Origin: a virus
Virus record (IMG/VR): IMGVR_UViG_3300042564_000375
Span: 1-23,372 of that record
DNA: 23,372 nt
Strand: one strand, 5' to 3'
Part shown: piece after piece, positions 1 through 8,730 of the stretch
Layout: every line of letters starts with the position of its first letter
How positions within the stretch are numbered: the stretch's first letter is position 1
Position numbers and translations under genes: made by a program
The notes under the pieces: generated by a model
The model's database searches: none
The model's input: only the letters and a program-made list of their open reading frames with translations
What the model was told of the DNA's origin: nothing

Positions 1-3000
1 ATTGGTCTTGTTGGACACTTTACTACAACACAACTTCAGCACACTGGTGTTGTGCGTGACCACGATGATGGAACATGGAAGTTCTTTTCTAATGTAATAC
101 CAAATCCAACTACAACAATAGTATTTGATGCGAATACAATCTATGATAAGATTAAAGTTGGTGGTATCGATACACCATATGCGAATGTAAATGGTACAGA
201 CATACTGGCATATTCAACATCAGCATACTCAACTGTCAACACATCGATAACGAATACAAATTCATACATTACATCTAATGTAGCAACACTTCGTGGTGAG
301 ATTACTGCTAATGTTGCCACAGTAAACGGCTCAATTGCATCTAACGTAGCAACTCTACGTGGAGAAATCACAGCGAATGCGGCATCTGCAAATGCGGTAA
401 TCAACAGCAATATATCTTCTAACGTTGCCACATTAAACGGTTCGATTAGTTCTAATGTAGCAACACTTCGTTCTGAGATTACTGCCAATGCCGTATCAGC
501 CAACTCGGTAATTAATTCGACAGTTGCATCTAATATTTCATCCGTATTTGCACAAGCGAATGCGGCTTATGCACATGCTAATTCAGCATATGCGGCGGCA
601 AACACTGGCGGTGGCGGCACATCACAGGCAGTTTACGACCAAGCGAATGCGGCTTATGCGACTGCTAATGCTTCTTTTGCTAAAGCAAACACATTACTGA
701 CTAGCAATAACAGCGCATCATTCTCATCTCTTACTGTTGCTAACACAGCATTTAGTAACAACACAACTATCACAAGTTGGGTTTATTCAGGACTTAGCAA
801 ATCTGTATCAGCAGAAGAATCAGGTCCTAGCGGAGTATTCTTTAGTCCTGATGGCGTAAATATGTATATCGCCGGTACATCCGGTGATGACGTAAACCAA
901 TATACGCTTTCAACTCCTTGGAATGTTTCAACCGCATCTTATGTACGTGTGTTCTCTGTGACATCACAAGATACTGCACCGGTGGATATTTTCTTTAAAC
1001 CAGATGGTTTAACGATGTTTGTGCTTGGTAGTACAAACGATACTGTTTTCCAATACACATTGACAACTGCATGGGATCTTTCAACAGCTTCATACGCAAA
1101 TAAATCATTTGGTGTCACAACACAAGACGCAACACCAAATGGTTTATGGTTTAAATCAGATGGTTTAATCATGTATATGGTTGGTACAACAACCGATACT
1201 GTTTACCAGTACACACTTGGTACTGCATGGGATGTTTCAACTGCGTCATATGCAAATAAGTCTTTTAATGTATCAGCATCAGAAACATCACCAACTCAAG
1301 TGAATCTGAGTGCTGATGGTACGAAGATGTGGATTGTTGGCTCCACTTCTGATTATATTTGGGAATACTCTCTTGTCACTCCATGGGACATTTCATCAGC
1401 TTCAGCCGCTTTAGAAATTAAAAATTTATATATTGGATTCCAAGAGACTGCGGCTACTGGTTTGTTTATTGACTCCACAGAGGCAAATCGTGTTTATATT
1501 GTTGGTACTACTTATGATACTGTTTATCAATACAACACAGTAACTAACTCATTAATTATTAACAACGATAAGTTGTTTATTAATGGTCAACTAACAGCTA
1601 ACGGAAACTTTATTGCACACGAGGATGCTTTTATTGACGGGGCATTCATTGTTCGTAGTGGTACAACACTTTCAACAACATCTATTGGTGGCACTTTAAC
1701 TGCCACATCCACACTCTCGTTGACTGGTACAACCACTTCCACAACTACATTGGGCACTTCTGCTACAACAGGCACAACAACAATTGGTGGTACAACACAA
1801 ACTGGTTCGATTGTTATTTCACCAACAACTGGTGTTCAAAATACATTCATACACACTGGTGCAACAACATCTGGTACAACAAAGACTCTGTATCTTGGAA
1901 CTGGTGGTGTAGCAGGTTCATTTGCAAACATTCTAATTGGTGCAAACACTTCTGGTGCAAACGGTAACACAACACTTTTTGGACCAAACGTAACTGTTTC
2001 TGCCGCTAATACTGCACAAACATCTTTCAGAGTAATTGGTTCTACTGCCGCAACATCTACTGGCACTGGCACAATGACTGTTGCTGGTGGTGTTGGTATC
2101 ACAGGTAACGTTTACTCATCTGGTGTATATGAGAGTGTCGTAAGTACAACAACTCGTTTGTTTGACTCTGCAAACTTGGTGATGAACTCACTGATTACTT
2201 CCAATGCGGCATCAGCTAACTCAGTAATCAATACCAATATTTCAGCTAATGTTGCTACATTAAGAGGTGAAATCTCCGCCAATGCGGCATCGGCTAACTC
2301 AGTCATTAATACCAACATCTCTGCAAATGTGGCGACACTCAGAGGTGAGATTACTGCCAACGCTACGTCTGCTAACTCGGTAATTAATACCAATATCTCA
2401 GCTAACGTTGCCACACTTCGTGGAGAGATTACTGCGAATGCTGTTTCTGCCAATTCTGTTATCAATACAAACATCTCTGCAAATGTGGCGACACTCAGAG
2501 GTGAGATAACCGCTAATGCGGCATCGGCTAACTCTGTTATTAATACAAACATATCAGCTAATGTGGCCACACTTCGTGGTGAAATCTCATCGAATGTAGC
2601 CGTAGTAAATGGTTCAATTGCATCTAACGTAGCTACCCTACGTGGTGAGATTACTACTAATAACACAACACAGACTGCGTTCACACAAGCCGCATTCAAC
2701 AGAGCAAACTCTGGACTCACATCTGCTGTAACATCACTCACAGCAAACTCAAACACAAGAATTACACAATCTGCAACGACAGGTGTGGTGACGTTTGACC
2801 TTGCTACGATTGGTACAATTACTCCGGGAACATACACATATCCATCTATTCAAGTTGATGCATATGGTAGAACAACAACGATTTCGTCACAAACACCAGT
2901 TACAACGTTAACTTCAAATTCTATTTCTAGAATCACACAGTCTACAACATCTGGTGCGGTTGCAATTGACCTTGCAACATCTGGTGTGTCTGCTGGTACA

Positions 3001-3681
3001 TACGGTTCTGCAACATTAATTCCAACAATCACAGTTGATACTTACGGTAGAGTTACTTCTGCTTCAAACAACTCGATCTCAACTACAATTAATCTTGTTG
3101 CAAACACTGGCTCCGGTACAGTATCTGGTGGTGGTACATTAGCGGTTAACGGAACAAATTCGATTGCCACATCAGTTTCTTCTGGAACATATACGATTAC
3201 TAACAACGGTATTCTATCGTTCAACACAAGAACTGGTGCAGTAACACTCACTTCTTCCGACGTTACGACTGCACTTGGATATACTCCAATAAACAAAGCA
3301 GGTGACACAATATCTGGTAGTTTTACTGGCATCACAAACCTTGGTGCAAACACAGTAACACATACACATAGCGATAGAACAACTAGAACATTTGTTACAG
3401 CATCGACTGCACAAGTTGCTATTGACAATTTTTCTTCTACATCATATCGTTCTGCAAAATATTATGTACAGATGACTTCTGGTTCTTCATATCATGTCAT
3501 CGAACTCAGTCTTGTACACAACGGCACAACAGTATATCTCTCACAATACGGTGAAATATTCTCAACGTCATCTCTAGGAACATTTGATGCAACAATCACA
3601 GGTTCTACACTCAGTTTATTCTTAACGGCAACTAACTCTGTCACAACGGTTAAGATGATACGAGATGTTATAAATATCTAA
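1..3681 (+). CDS. Giant modular virion structural / tail-fibre-like protein, 5' truncated by window edge
   Basis: The reading frame is open from base 1, so the GTG at 52 is only the first possible start inside the window and the true start lies upstream; 1226 codons are visible. Residues 1-60 (HTGVVRDHDDGTWKFF...) resemble a module I recall from structural proteins of aquatic T4-like phages. Next come 11-residue repeats (about 92-175), an Ala/Asn-rich QANAAYA stretch (about 183-235), five SPDG-type propeller-like repeats (about 268-513), a Ser/Thr/Gly-rich beta region, and five 26-residue repeats (735-864). After those is a fibre-like region with the common phage motif NTRTGAVTLTSSDV, and a compact C-terminal module (about 1145-1226). 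There are no membrane segments. The alternation of coiled-coil-like and beta modules, and the adjacent fibre genes, indicate an extended virion appendage; whether it is a tail fibre, baseplate or whisker protein is unresolved. Structural role likely; exact role unknown. Confidence 0.85.
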   Translation: MGLVGHFTTTQLQHTGVVRDHDDGTWKFFSNVIPNPTTTIVFDANTIYDKIKVGGIDTPYANVNGTDILAYSTSAYSTVNTSITNTNSYITSNVATLRGEITANVATVNGSIASNVATLRGEITANAASANAVINSNISSNVATLNGSISSNVATLRSEITANAVSANSVINSTVASNISSVFAQANAAYAHANSAYAAANTGGGGTSQAVYDQANAAYATANASFAKANTLLTSNNSASFSSLTVANTAFSNNTTITSWVYSGLSKSVSAEESGPSGVFFSPDGVNMYIAGTSGDDVNQYTLSTPWNVSTASYVRVFSVTSQDTAPVDIFFKPDGLTMFVLGSTNDTVFQYTLTTAWDLSTASYANKSFGVTTQDATPNGLWFKSDGLIMYMVGTTTDTVYQYTLGTAWDVSTASYANKSFNVSASETSPTQVNLSADGTKMWIVGSTSDYIWEYSLVTPWDISSASAALEIKNLYIGFQETAATGLFIDSTEANRVYIVGTTYDTVYQYNTVTNSLIINNDKLFINGQLTANGNFIAHEDAFIDGAFIVRSGTTLSTTSIGGTLTATSTLSLTGTTTSTTTLGTSATTGTTTIGGTTQTGSIVISPTTGVQNTFIHTGATTSGTTKTLYLGTGGVAGSFANILIGANTSGANGNTTLFGPNVTVSAANTAQTSFRVIGSTAATSTGTGTMTVAGGVGITGNVYSSGVYESVVSTTTRLFDSANLVMNSLITSNAASANSVINTNISANVATLRGEISANAASANSVINTNISANVATLRGEITANATSANSVINTNISANVATLRGEITANAVSANSVINTNISANVATLRGEITANAASANSVINTNISANVATLRGEISSNVAVVNGSIASNVATLRGEITTNNTTQTAFTQAAFNRANSGLTSAVTSLTANSNTRITQSATTGVVTFDLATIGTITPGTYTYPSIQVDAYGRTTTISSQTPVTTLTSNSISRITQSTTSGAVAIDLATSGVSAGTYGSATLIPTITVDTYGRVTSASNNSISTTINLVANTGSGTVSGGGTLAVNGTNSIATSVSSGTYTITNNGILSFNTRTGAVTLTSSDVTTALGYTPINKAGDTISGSFTGITNLGANTVTHTHSDRTTRTFVTASTAQVAIDNFSSTSYRSAKYYVQMTSGSSYHVIELSLVHNGTTVYLSQYGEIFSTSSLGTFDATITGSTLSLFLTATNSVTTVKMIRDVINI
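274..525 (+). repeat. 33-base (11-residue) coding repeats, hendecad type
   Basis: Units such as SNVATLRGEIT and ANVATVNGSIA start at 274, 307, 340 and 373 with an exact 33-base period, then continue in degenerate form (NISSNVATLN, SANSVIN). An 11-residue period with regularly placed V/L/I fits a right-handed hendecad coiled coil, as in trimeric phage fibres. The copies differ at many synonymous third positions, so the protein repeat is conserved more than the DNA. Confidence 0.75.
805..1538 (+). repeat. Five tandem propeller-like repeats of 51-54 residues
   Basis: Copies are anchored by FFSPDG/FFKPDG/WFKSDG/NLSADG/FIDSTE at about 832, 985, 1141, 1297 and 1459. Each continues with a 'MYxxGxxxDxVxQYTLxTPWDxSTAS' pattern. 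An SPDG turn, a hydrophobic strand, then GxxxDxVxQY is typical of YVTN/NHL-like beta-propeller blades. Five copies are visible; the last is degenerate and could close the ring or be a partial blade. A propeller here would form a globular binding or spacer domain within the fibre (inference). Confidence 0.7.
2203..2592 (+). repeat. Five exact-period 78-base (26-residue) coding repeats
   Basis: Copies start at 2203, 2281, 2359, 2437 and 2515. Each encodes approximately N-A-x-S-A-N-S-V-I-N-T-N-I-S-A-N-V-A-T-L followed by RGEI(T/S)A. The period is exactly 78 bases throughout. Protein copies are nearly identical (position 3 varies A/A/T/V/A) while the DNA differs at many third positions. The block ends in two 11-residue units (SNVAVVNGSIA, SNVATLRGEIT) matching the block at 274-525, so the 26-mer is built from the same coiled-coil-like elements. 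Confidence 0.85.
3669..3676 (+). promoter_or_regulatory. T4-type late promoter (TATAAATA)
   Basis: An exact match to the T4 late promoter -10 element TATAAATA overlaps the last codons of the upstream gene and lies 37 bases before the TTG start of the first collagen-like fibre gene. In T4 this element is read by the gp55 sigma factor with gp33 and the gp45 clamp. The position implies that the fibre genes can be transcribed independently of the upstream gene. Confidence 0.7.
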
Positions 3682-3698
3682 TTAACAAAACAATAACT

Positions 3699-3704
3699 GA
3701 GGGG
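3699..3704 (+). promoter_or_regulatory. Strong Shine-Dalgarno (GAGGGG) supporting a TTG start
   Basis: GAGGGG lies 9 bases upstream of TTG at 3714. It supports this non-ATG start, as does the resemblance of the resulting N-terminus ([18 protein letters not shown]) to that of the downstream paralog, which starts with ATG ([18 protein letters not shown]). Confidence 0.7.
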
Positions 3705-3713
3705 AAGTGAACC

Positions 3714-6700
3714 TTGGCAACGTCATCAAAGTTTGTAGTAAAGAACGGCTTAACAGCCGGCTCTACAGACGTAATAAATTCTTCTGGTCAATGGATCGGA
3801 CCTAATTCTGGATTGATTGGACCTCAGGGACCAATCGGTCCAATCGGACCTATTGGGCCAATCGGTGCAACAGGACCACAAGGACCTATTGGACCCATTG
3901 GTCCTATTGGTCCAATCGGTGCCACTGGACCTCAGGGTCCTATCGGACCTATTGGGCCAATCGGTGCAACAGGACCACAGGGACCAATTGGTCCAATCGG
4001 ACCTATTGGGCCTATTGGACCTCAGGGACCTATTGGTCCTATCGGACCTATCGGACCAACTGGACCACAGGGACCAATTGGTCCAATCGGACCTATTGGC
4101 AGTCAAGGTATAACAGGACCAACAGGACCACAGGGACCAATTGGACCTATTGGACCTATCGGCGTGGGATATGATGGCGTCACATCAACAACATCAGCCA
4201 CACCTTCAACTGGTGGAACTATTGTTCTCACTACAAATAAACAAGGTGCATTTGCCACCGGCACTAGAGTTCGTGCAATTAATACCACTTCAAATTTATT
4301 TGAGGGTACAGTAACCATTTCTAGTGGTACAAACTTTTCTATTGCATCCGACTTTTCCATTGGTTCAACACTCGCATCTTCTTGGACTATCGTAGCCGCT
4401 GGACACAGAGGTTCTACAGGACCAACAGGACCACAAGGACCAATCGGACCTATTGGACCTATTGGGCCTATCGGACCAACAGGACCACAAGGACCTATCG
4501 GGCCTATCGGACCTATTGGGCCTATCGGACCAACTGGACCTCAGGGACCAATCGGACCTATCGGACCTATTGGACCAATAGGGCCTATCGGACCGAGAGG
4601 TGCAACTGGTCCACAAGGACCTATCGGACCTATTGGCCCTATTGGTCCTATTGGACCAACTGGACCACAGGGACCTATCGGGCCTATCGGACCTATTGGT
4701 CCAATTGGGCCACAGGGACCTATTGGACCTATTGGCCCTATCGGACCTATTGGCCCTATCGGACCTATTGGTGTGCGAGGCGGTTCAACATGGACACCAG
4801 TTATGTCTGGTGGTGTTGTACAAGATGCAAGCGATTCATCAAACTTTTATAAAGCATCGGGAAGTAATCCAGGTTGGGACGGCCAGGTTTATTCGTTGCA
4901 AGGATACCCAACAGCATATTGTTCATTTAAAGCAAGTTCCACTGGAAACTACATTATGATGGGTTTGAATACAGATCCAACCAATGATGCAAGCTATGCT
5001 TCAATTAATTTTTCTTGGTATCCACAAGCCGGTGGCGGTTTAGAAATTTATGAAGGTACAACTAATGTAGGCAATTTTGGCACATACACAACATCTTCTA
5101 TAATGTCAATTACATATGATGGTTCTGTTGTAAGATACTATCTTGATGGTGTATTAAAACGTTCTGTTAGTGTTTCAGGTCAAGTACTTCACTTAGATTC
5201 ATCATTCTATTTCACAGGGGGAAACACAACAGGTTTAAATAGTGTGGTGTTTGGACCAATGGGTGGATTAGGACCAACGGGACCACAGGGACCTATTGGA
5301 CCTATTGGACCAATCGGACCTATTGGGCCACAAGGACCTATTGGACCCATTGGGCCAATCGGACCAATTGGTAATACTGGACCACAAGGACCTATTGGAC
5401 CCATTGGGCCAATCGGACCTATTGGGCCAGCAAGTTTTGCCGCAACATCTGTAAACGCCTCAACATCGACTGGCATTCAGACAAGCTATTCAACAACAAT
5501 TAACACAACAACACCTGCCACAGGAACTTACGGTATTAATTTTTCTGGAGGTGGTACCGCAGACTACGCACAAGGTATTACTTGGGCATGGTCTTCTTCG
5601 GGTTCTCAAGCGGGCATCTATGTTCAGTCATCTGGTTCATACGGCACTAAGATGTACTTTGCAACGACAGACTCGTTTGCAACTGGTTCAAAAACTGCAA
5701 TGGTTATTGACCATGGCGGCGTAATAACAACCACACGAAACTATCTTCAAGCCGCTAGTTCACTACGTGCTCCAATCTTCTATGATTCGGATAACACAAG
5801 TTACTACGTAGACCCAACCAGCACAACTTCACTAAGAACAGTTGGCTCTTGGCGTTCAGATTCATCGACTTGGGATGGTGATTTTTCAGGAAAAATTCAA
5901 TATCATTCTAATCACTGGTATATTCAAGCTGCCGATTTATTAATTTATAGAAACAGTGGAGGATCAAATGTATTCACTGTAAATCAAAGTGGTTCAGCAG
6001 TTGCATCCGCAGACATGCGAGCACCGTTCTTTTATGATTCGGATAACACCGCATATTATGGCAATTTTGCAGGTGCATCAAATATAAATTCAATGCAGAT
6101 GGCTGGTACTCTTTCATTGTTTGCTGGTTCATATGAAGGATCCATACTTTTTGGTACAGAGCCAACATGGCGTTGTGGTATTAGACAACATGATGATGCT
6201 GATGCAGAGTTAAGAATTTGGGCTAAAAACGCAAATGGTATGATCTTTCTGGCAACGGGTTACGATGGTGAACCAGGAGCGATTGCTAGACCTACAAATG
6301 GCATAGCTATACAAAATAATAATGTGGGTATTGGAAACTTCAGTTCAAGTGATCCATCATACGATTTACACGTAGCCGATGGTGGTATAGGATATGCAAC
6401 AGCATCTTGGCGTGCTCCAATCTTTTATGATTCTGATGACACCGCATATTACTTAAACCCCAACTCTTTGTCATATATATCGTCTATTCAGATAGTTGGG
6501 TATAATACCGCCTCGTCCGCTTTAATGTTGAATTGGCCAACGTCCGGTTATATTGGTGTTTATGGTTCTGTTGTCAACTCAGCAAAACTTTTAAACTTCC
6601 GTGGGACTGGTGGTGATACTTATCGAGTTTCAACTGCACAGATGGGTGGTGCGGCTTATATAAACGGTGATGCCACATCTGGAAACGAAAGTGCCGCAGT

Positions 6701-8723
6701 AATTATTGCTCCAGGTGGTGGTCGTTATGGTACAACCGCATCAACTGTTTCAGGTGCAATCAAGATTACAATTCCTGAACCAGTTACAGATGTTATGTGT
6801 ACAATGACAATTCGGGTTTACACATATGATGGAGCATCTTTTGAAATCACTTGTGGTGGTTATCCCTATGGTACGGGTGGAGCGTCTGGTTTTGTAAATG
6901 CTTTTGCATACATGAACTCACGTGGACGTGGAGCACTTAATGTGCGCTTCGGAAATGATGGATCAAATGCTTGTGTGTGGATTGGTGAAACAGGCACCTC
7001 TTGGAATTATCCGCAAGTTGCGGTAATTGATTTCACTACTGGTTATTACGGACGTGATCCAAAACATTATTCAGATGGTTGGGTGGTTTCTTTTGTAGGT
7101 TCTTTTAATACTGTATTTAACACAATAACAGTTTATCCACACGCAAATTCAAGTGCTAATGGTGGAAATGTGTATGCACCCATATATTATGATTCTGATG
7201 ACACTGCATATTACGTAAACCCCGCCAGCACATCAAACTTAAATGCCGTTAACTTTAATGGCGTTTTGGCATGGTCTAACGGTACGTACGCGCTAGGCTC
7301 ACCTAGCTACGGTTTTAGATTTAACGACACCGCAAGCACAATCAACGCATTTATTATTGCTAATAGTGGGGACACAACTTCTCACGCATCTTCACGTGCT
7401 CCGATTTTTTACGACAGTAACAATACTGGTTATTATTTGGATCCAGCATCAACTTCAGTATTAAACCAGACCAATATTGGTTATCCATATGTTGGCAACG
7501 TCATTAATATGTCGTTGCAGTCGGGTTCAATCGCAACATCTTCGTTTGTTGGTATTGAATTTCATGTACCAGGTAATAGAGATTATTATATTGGTAAATT
7601 TGCCGGTGCATGGACACAACCATTGGACATACACTTTTATACGGGCATAAGGATACAGGCACACCAAAGTTATGATTATGGTACTTCAATATGGAATCTT
7701 TCATCAGGTAATATTCAAGCAAGTTTTGGCCAAGGTGGTGATAACGTATATCTTTATAGAACAACGTATGCGCCAGCTATATATGACTACAACGACACTG
7801 CTTATTACATAGACCCTAACTCAACCAGTCGCATTAGAAAAACTAATTTAATAGCATCGGGTTCTGCTTGGGATGACGGCTTAAACTTATATTCTTCTGA
7901 TGCAACTAATAGATGGAATCTTTTAGTAGATGAAGGTGATTCAGATTCATTCCGTTTAGCCTATAATAATTCTGAGGCACTAAGGGTTAACACTTCCAGA
8001 AATGTAACAATAAATGTTGATATACGTTCACCAATTTTCTACGACAACAACGACACTTCGTATTACGTGGACGCTGCCAGCACAAGCGTATTAAATGCCG
8101 TCAACACATGGGGTGAAATTGGTCCTCGCCGCAATGATAACGGCAGTCTTTTACGTTCTTACAACACTTCTGCTGGCAGCCCATTGCAATTCTATCTCGA
8201 CCACAGTTTAGGTGACGTAAACATCGGCAACAGCCGTGGTATTGTAAATTGCGGCGGCACTTACTGGGTTATAGCGAACTCGGTTCGGTCACCTATCTTC
8301 TACGACAGTAACAACACCGCTTATTATGCAGATTTTGCAAGCACTGGTGATTCTATTAGAGCCGCTGGTAACATTACAGCATATTACTCCGATATGAGAC
8401 TGAAGACTCATCTAGGTAAAATTGAAAATGCTTTAGAGAAAGTCAATAAACTTGAAGGCTTTTATTATGAAGCAAATGAAGTTGCACAGAAACTAGGATA
8501 TAAACCAAAACGTGAAGTTGGTGTTTCAGCGCAAGATGTACAAGAAGTGTTACCTGAAATTGTGGCAGATGCACCAATCAATAGTAATTACTTAACAATT
8601 GATTATGAAAGACTTACACCATTGTTGATTGAAGCTATCAAAGAACAAAACAAAGAAGTCGTAGACCTTCGTGCTAGAGTAGCTATGCTCGAATCGCTTA
8701 TTTCCAAATTAATAGATGTATAA
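3714..8723 (+). CDS. Giant collagen-like tail fibre with C-terminal S74 intramolecular chaperone
   Basis: 1669 residues from a TTG start backed by a strong Shine-Dalgarno. Domains in order: an N-terminal cassette (1-35, KNGLTAGST...INSSGQW), collagen-like (Gly-X-Y) tract 1 (36-150), an 83-residue module also found in the next gene (about 151-232), tract 2 (233-356), a jelly-roll/lectin-like region (about 357-513, with [11 protein letters not shown] and [14 protein letters not shown], recalling LamG/concanavalin folds), and tract 3 (514-572). Then come beta-rich modules punctuated by eight FYDSxNTxYY repeats (685-1545), and an S74 peptidase/chaperone domain from Ser1559 to the end. Ser1559 and Lys1564 in SDMRLK match the Ser-Lys dyad of this family, so the last 111 residues are probably released after trimer folding. 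The C-terminus carries a coiled-coil-like helix. By family knowledge and context this is a distal host-recognition fibre; the receptor is unknown. Confidence 0.9.
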   Translation: MATSSKFVVKNGLTAGSTDVINSSGQWIGPNSGLIGPQGPIGPIGPIGPIGATGPQGPIGPIGPIGPIGATGPQGPIGPIGPIGATGPQGPIGPIGPIGPIGPQGPIGPIGPIGPTGPQGPIGPIGPIGSQGITGPTGPQGPIGPIGPIGVGYDGVTSTTSATPSTGGTIVLTTNKQGAFATGTRVRAINTTSNLFEGTVTISSGTNFSIASDFSIGSTLASSWTIVAAGHRGSTGPTGPQGPIGPIGPIGPIGPTGPQGPIGPIGPIGPIGPTGPQGPIGPIGPIGPIGPIGPRGATGPQGPIGPIGPIGPIGPTGPQGPIGPIGPIGPIGPQGPIGPIGPIGPIGPIGPIGVRGGSTWTPVMSGGVVQDASDSSNFYKASGSNPGWDGQVYSLQGYPTAYCSFKASSTGNYIMMGLNTDPTNDASYASINFSWYPQAGGGLEIYEGTTNVGNFGTYTTSSIMSITYDGSVVRYYLDGVLKRSVSVSGQVLHLDSSFYFTGGNTTGLNSVVFGPMGGLGPTGPQGPIGPIGPIGPIGPQGPIGPIGPIGPIGNTGPQGPIGPIGPIGPIGPASFAATSVNASTSTGIQTSYSTTINTTTPATGTYGINFSGGGTADYAQGITWAWSSSGSQAGIYVQSSGSYGTKMYFATTDSFATGSKTAMVIDHGGVITTTRNYLQAASSLRAPIFYDSDNTSYYVDPTSTTSLRTVGSWRSDSSTWDGDFSGKIQYHSNHWYIQAADLLIYRNSGGSNVFTVNQSGSAVASADMRAPFFYDSDNTAYYGNFAGASNINSMQMAGTLSLFAGSYEGSILFGTEPTWRCGIRQHDDADAELRIWAKNANGMIFLATGYDGEPGAIARPTNGIAIQNNNVGIGNFSSSDPSYDLHVADGGIGYATASWRAPIFYDSDDTAYYLNPNSLSYISSIQIVGYNTASSALMLNWPTSGYIGVYGSVVNSAKLLNFRGTGGDTYRVSTAQMGGAAYINGDATSGNESAAVIIAPGGGRYGTTASTVSGAIKITIPEPVTDVMCTMTIRVYTYDGASFEITCGGYPYGTGGASGFVNAFAYMNSRGRGALNVRFGNDGSNACVWIGETGTSWNYPQVAVIDFTTGYYGRDPKHYSDGWVVSFVGSFNTVFNTITVYPHANSSANGGNVYAPIYYDSDDTAYYVNPASTSNLNAVNFNGVLAWSNGTYALGSPSYGFRFNDTASTINAFIIANSGDTTSHASSRAPIFYDSNNTGYYLDPASTSVLNQTNIGYPYVGNVINMSLQSGSIATSSFVGIEFHVPGNRDYYIGKFAGAWTQPLDIHFYTGIRIQAHQSYDYGTSIWNLSSGNIQASFGQGGDNVYLYRTTYAPAIYDYNDTAYYIDPNSTSRIRKTNLIASGSAWDDGLNLYSSDATNRWNLLVDEGDSDSFRLAYNNSEALRVNTSRNVTINVDIRSPIFYDNNDTSYYVDAASTSVLNAVNTWGEIGPRRNDNGSLLRSYNTSAGSPLQFYLDHSLGDVNIGNSRGIVNCGGTYWVIANSVRSPIFYDSNNTAYYADFASTGDSIRAAGNITAYYSDMRLKTHLGKIENALEKVNKLEGFYYEANEVAQKLGYKPKREVGVSAQDVQEVLPEIVADAPINSNYLTIDYERLTPLLIEAIKEQNKEVVDLRARVAMLESLISKLIDV
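3819..4163 (+). repeat. Collagen-like GPI tract 1 of first fibre
   Basis: Encodes uninterrupted Gly-X-Y triplets dominated by GPI, with GPQ, GAT and GPT interspersed roughly every 4-6 triplets. At DNA level it is a 9-base microsatellite (ggacctatt and synonymous forms) containing perfect palindromes, for example 3981-3994 and 4071-4084. Confidence 0.95.
4161..4409 (+). repeat. 83-codon module duplicated at 9079-9327
   Basis: Encodes a module beginning with [12 protein letters not shown] and including [21 protein letters not shown] and LASSWTIV. The same module, exactly 249 bases long and with only scattered substitutions, occurs at 9079-9327 in the paralogous fibre. In both it separates collagen tracts 1 and 2. 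I recall similar modules in fibres of other aquatic phages; the function is unknown. Confidence 0.85.
4410..4781 (+). repeat. Collagen-like GPI tract 2 of first fibre
   Basis: Gly-X-Y triplets from GSTGPTGPQ to GPIGVRG, almost all GPI with GPT/GPQ/GAT interruptions and one GPR. It links the 83-residue module to the lectin-like region. Confidence 0.95.
5253..5429 (+). repeat. Collagen-like GPI tract 3 of first fibre
   Basis: A shorter Gly-X-Y run ([12 protein letters not shown] then GPI triplets) between the lectin-like region and the repeat-rich distal region. Confidence 0.95.
5766..8350 (+). repeat. Eight dispersed 'R(A/S)PIFYDSxNTxYYxDP' repeats
   Basis: About 24-residue motifs start at 5766, 6018, 6411, 7173, 7395, 7767, 8025 and 8286 (residues 685, 769, 900, 1154, 1228, 1352, 1438 and 1525). 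The core is [10 protein letters not shown] followed by xDP(A/N)ST. Spacings range from 222 to 762 bases because different beta-rich inserts sit between them. The motif appears to mark module boundaries along the fibre shaft. I recall it in fibres of other aquatic phages. Confidence 0.85.
8388..8720 (+). other. S74 intramolecular chaperone/auto-peptidase domain (within fibre 1)
   Basis: Begins at Ser1559 in YSDMRLK and runs to the C-terminus (111 residues), with [16 protein letters not shown] and the helix [16 protein letters not shown]. These are the conserved blocks of Peptidase_S74, the chaperone of phage endosialidases, L-shaped tail fibres and eukaryotic MYRF. The family cleaves N-terminal to the Ser by a Ser-Lys dyad; both residues are present (Ser1559, Lys1564). 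Confidence 0.85.
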
Positions 8724-8730
8724 GTAGTAG

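Noticed and set aside
2203-2592. Regular 78-base repeats as a CRISPR array
   Set aside because: No unique spacers; the repeats are contiguous, in frame and encode a regular coiled-coil-like protein repeat.
2112-2837. 241-codon minus-strand ORF opposite the 26-residue repeats
   Set aside because: A shadow of the regular codon pattern of the sense repeats. Its composition (AVISPRSVATLAEM) mirrors the repeat and no independent gene signals are visible.
8719-8726. TATAAGTA as a late promoter for the second fibre
   Set aside because: One mismatch from consensus and only 4 bases before the ATG at 8731, so a transcript starting there would lack a leader. The two fibres are more likely co-transcribed.
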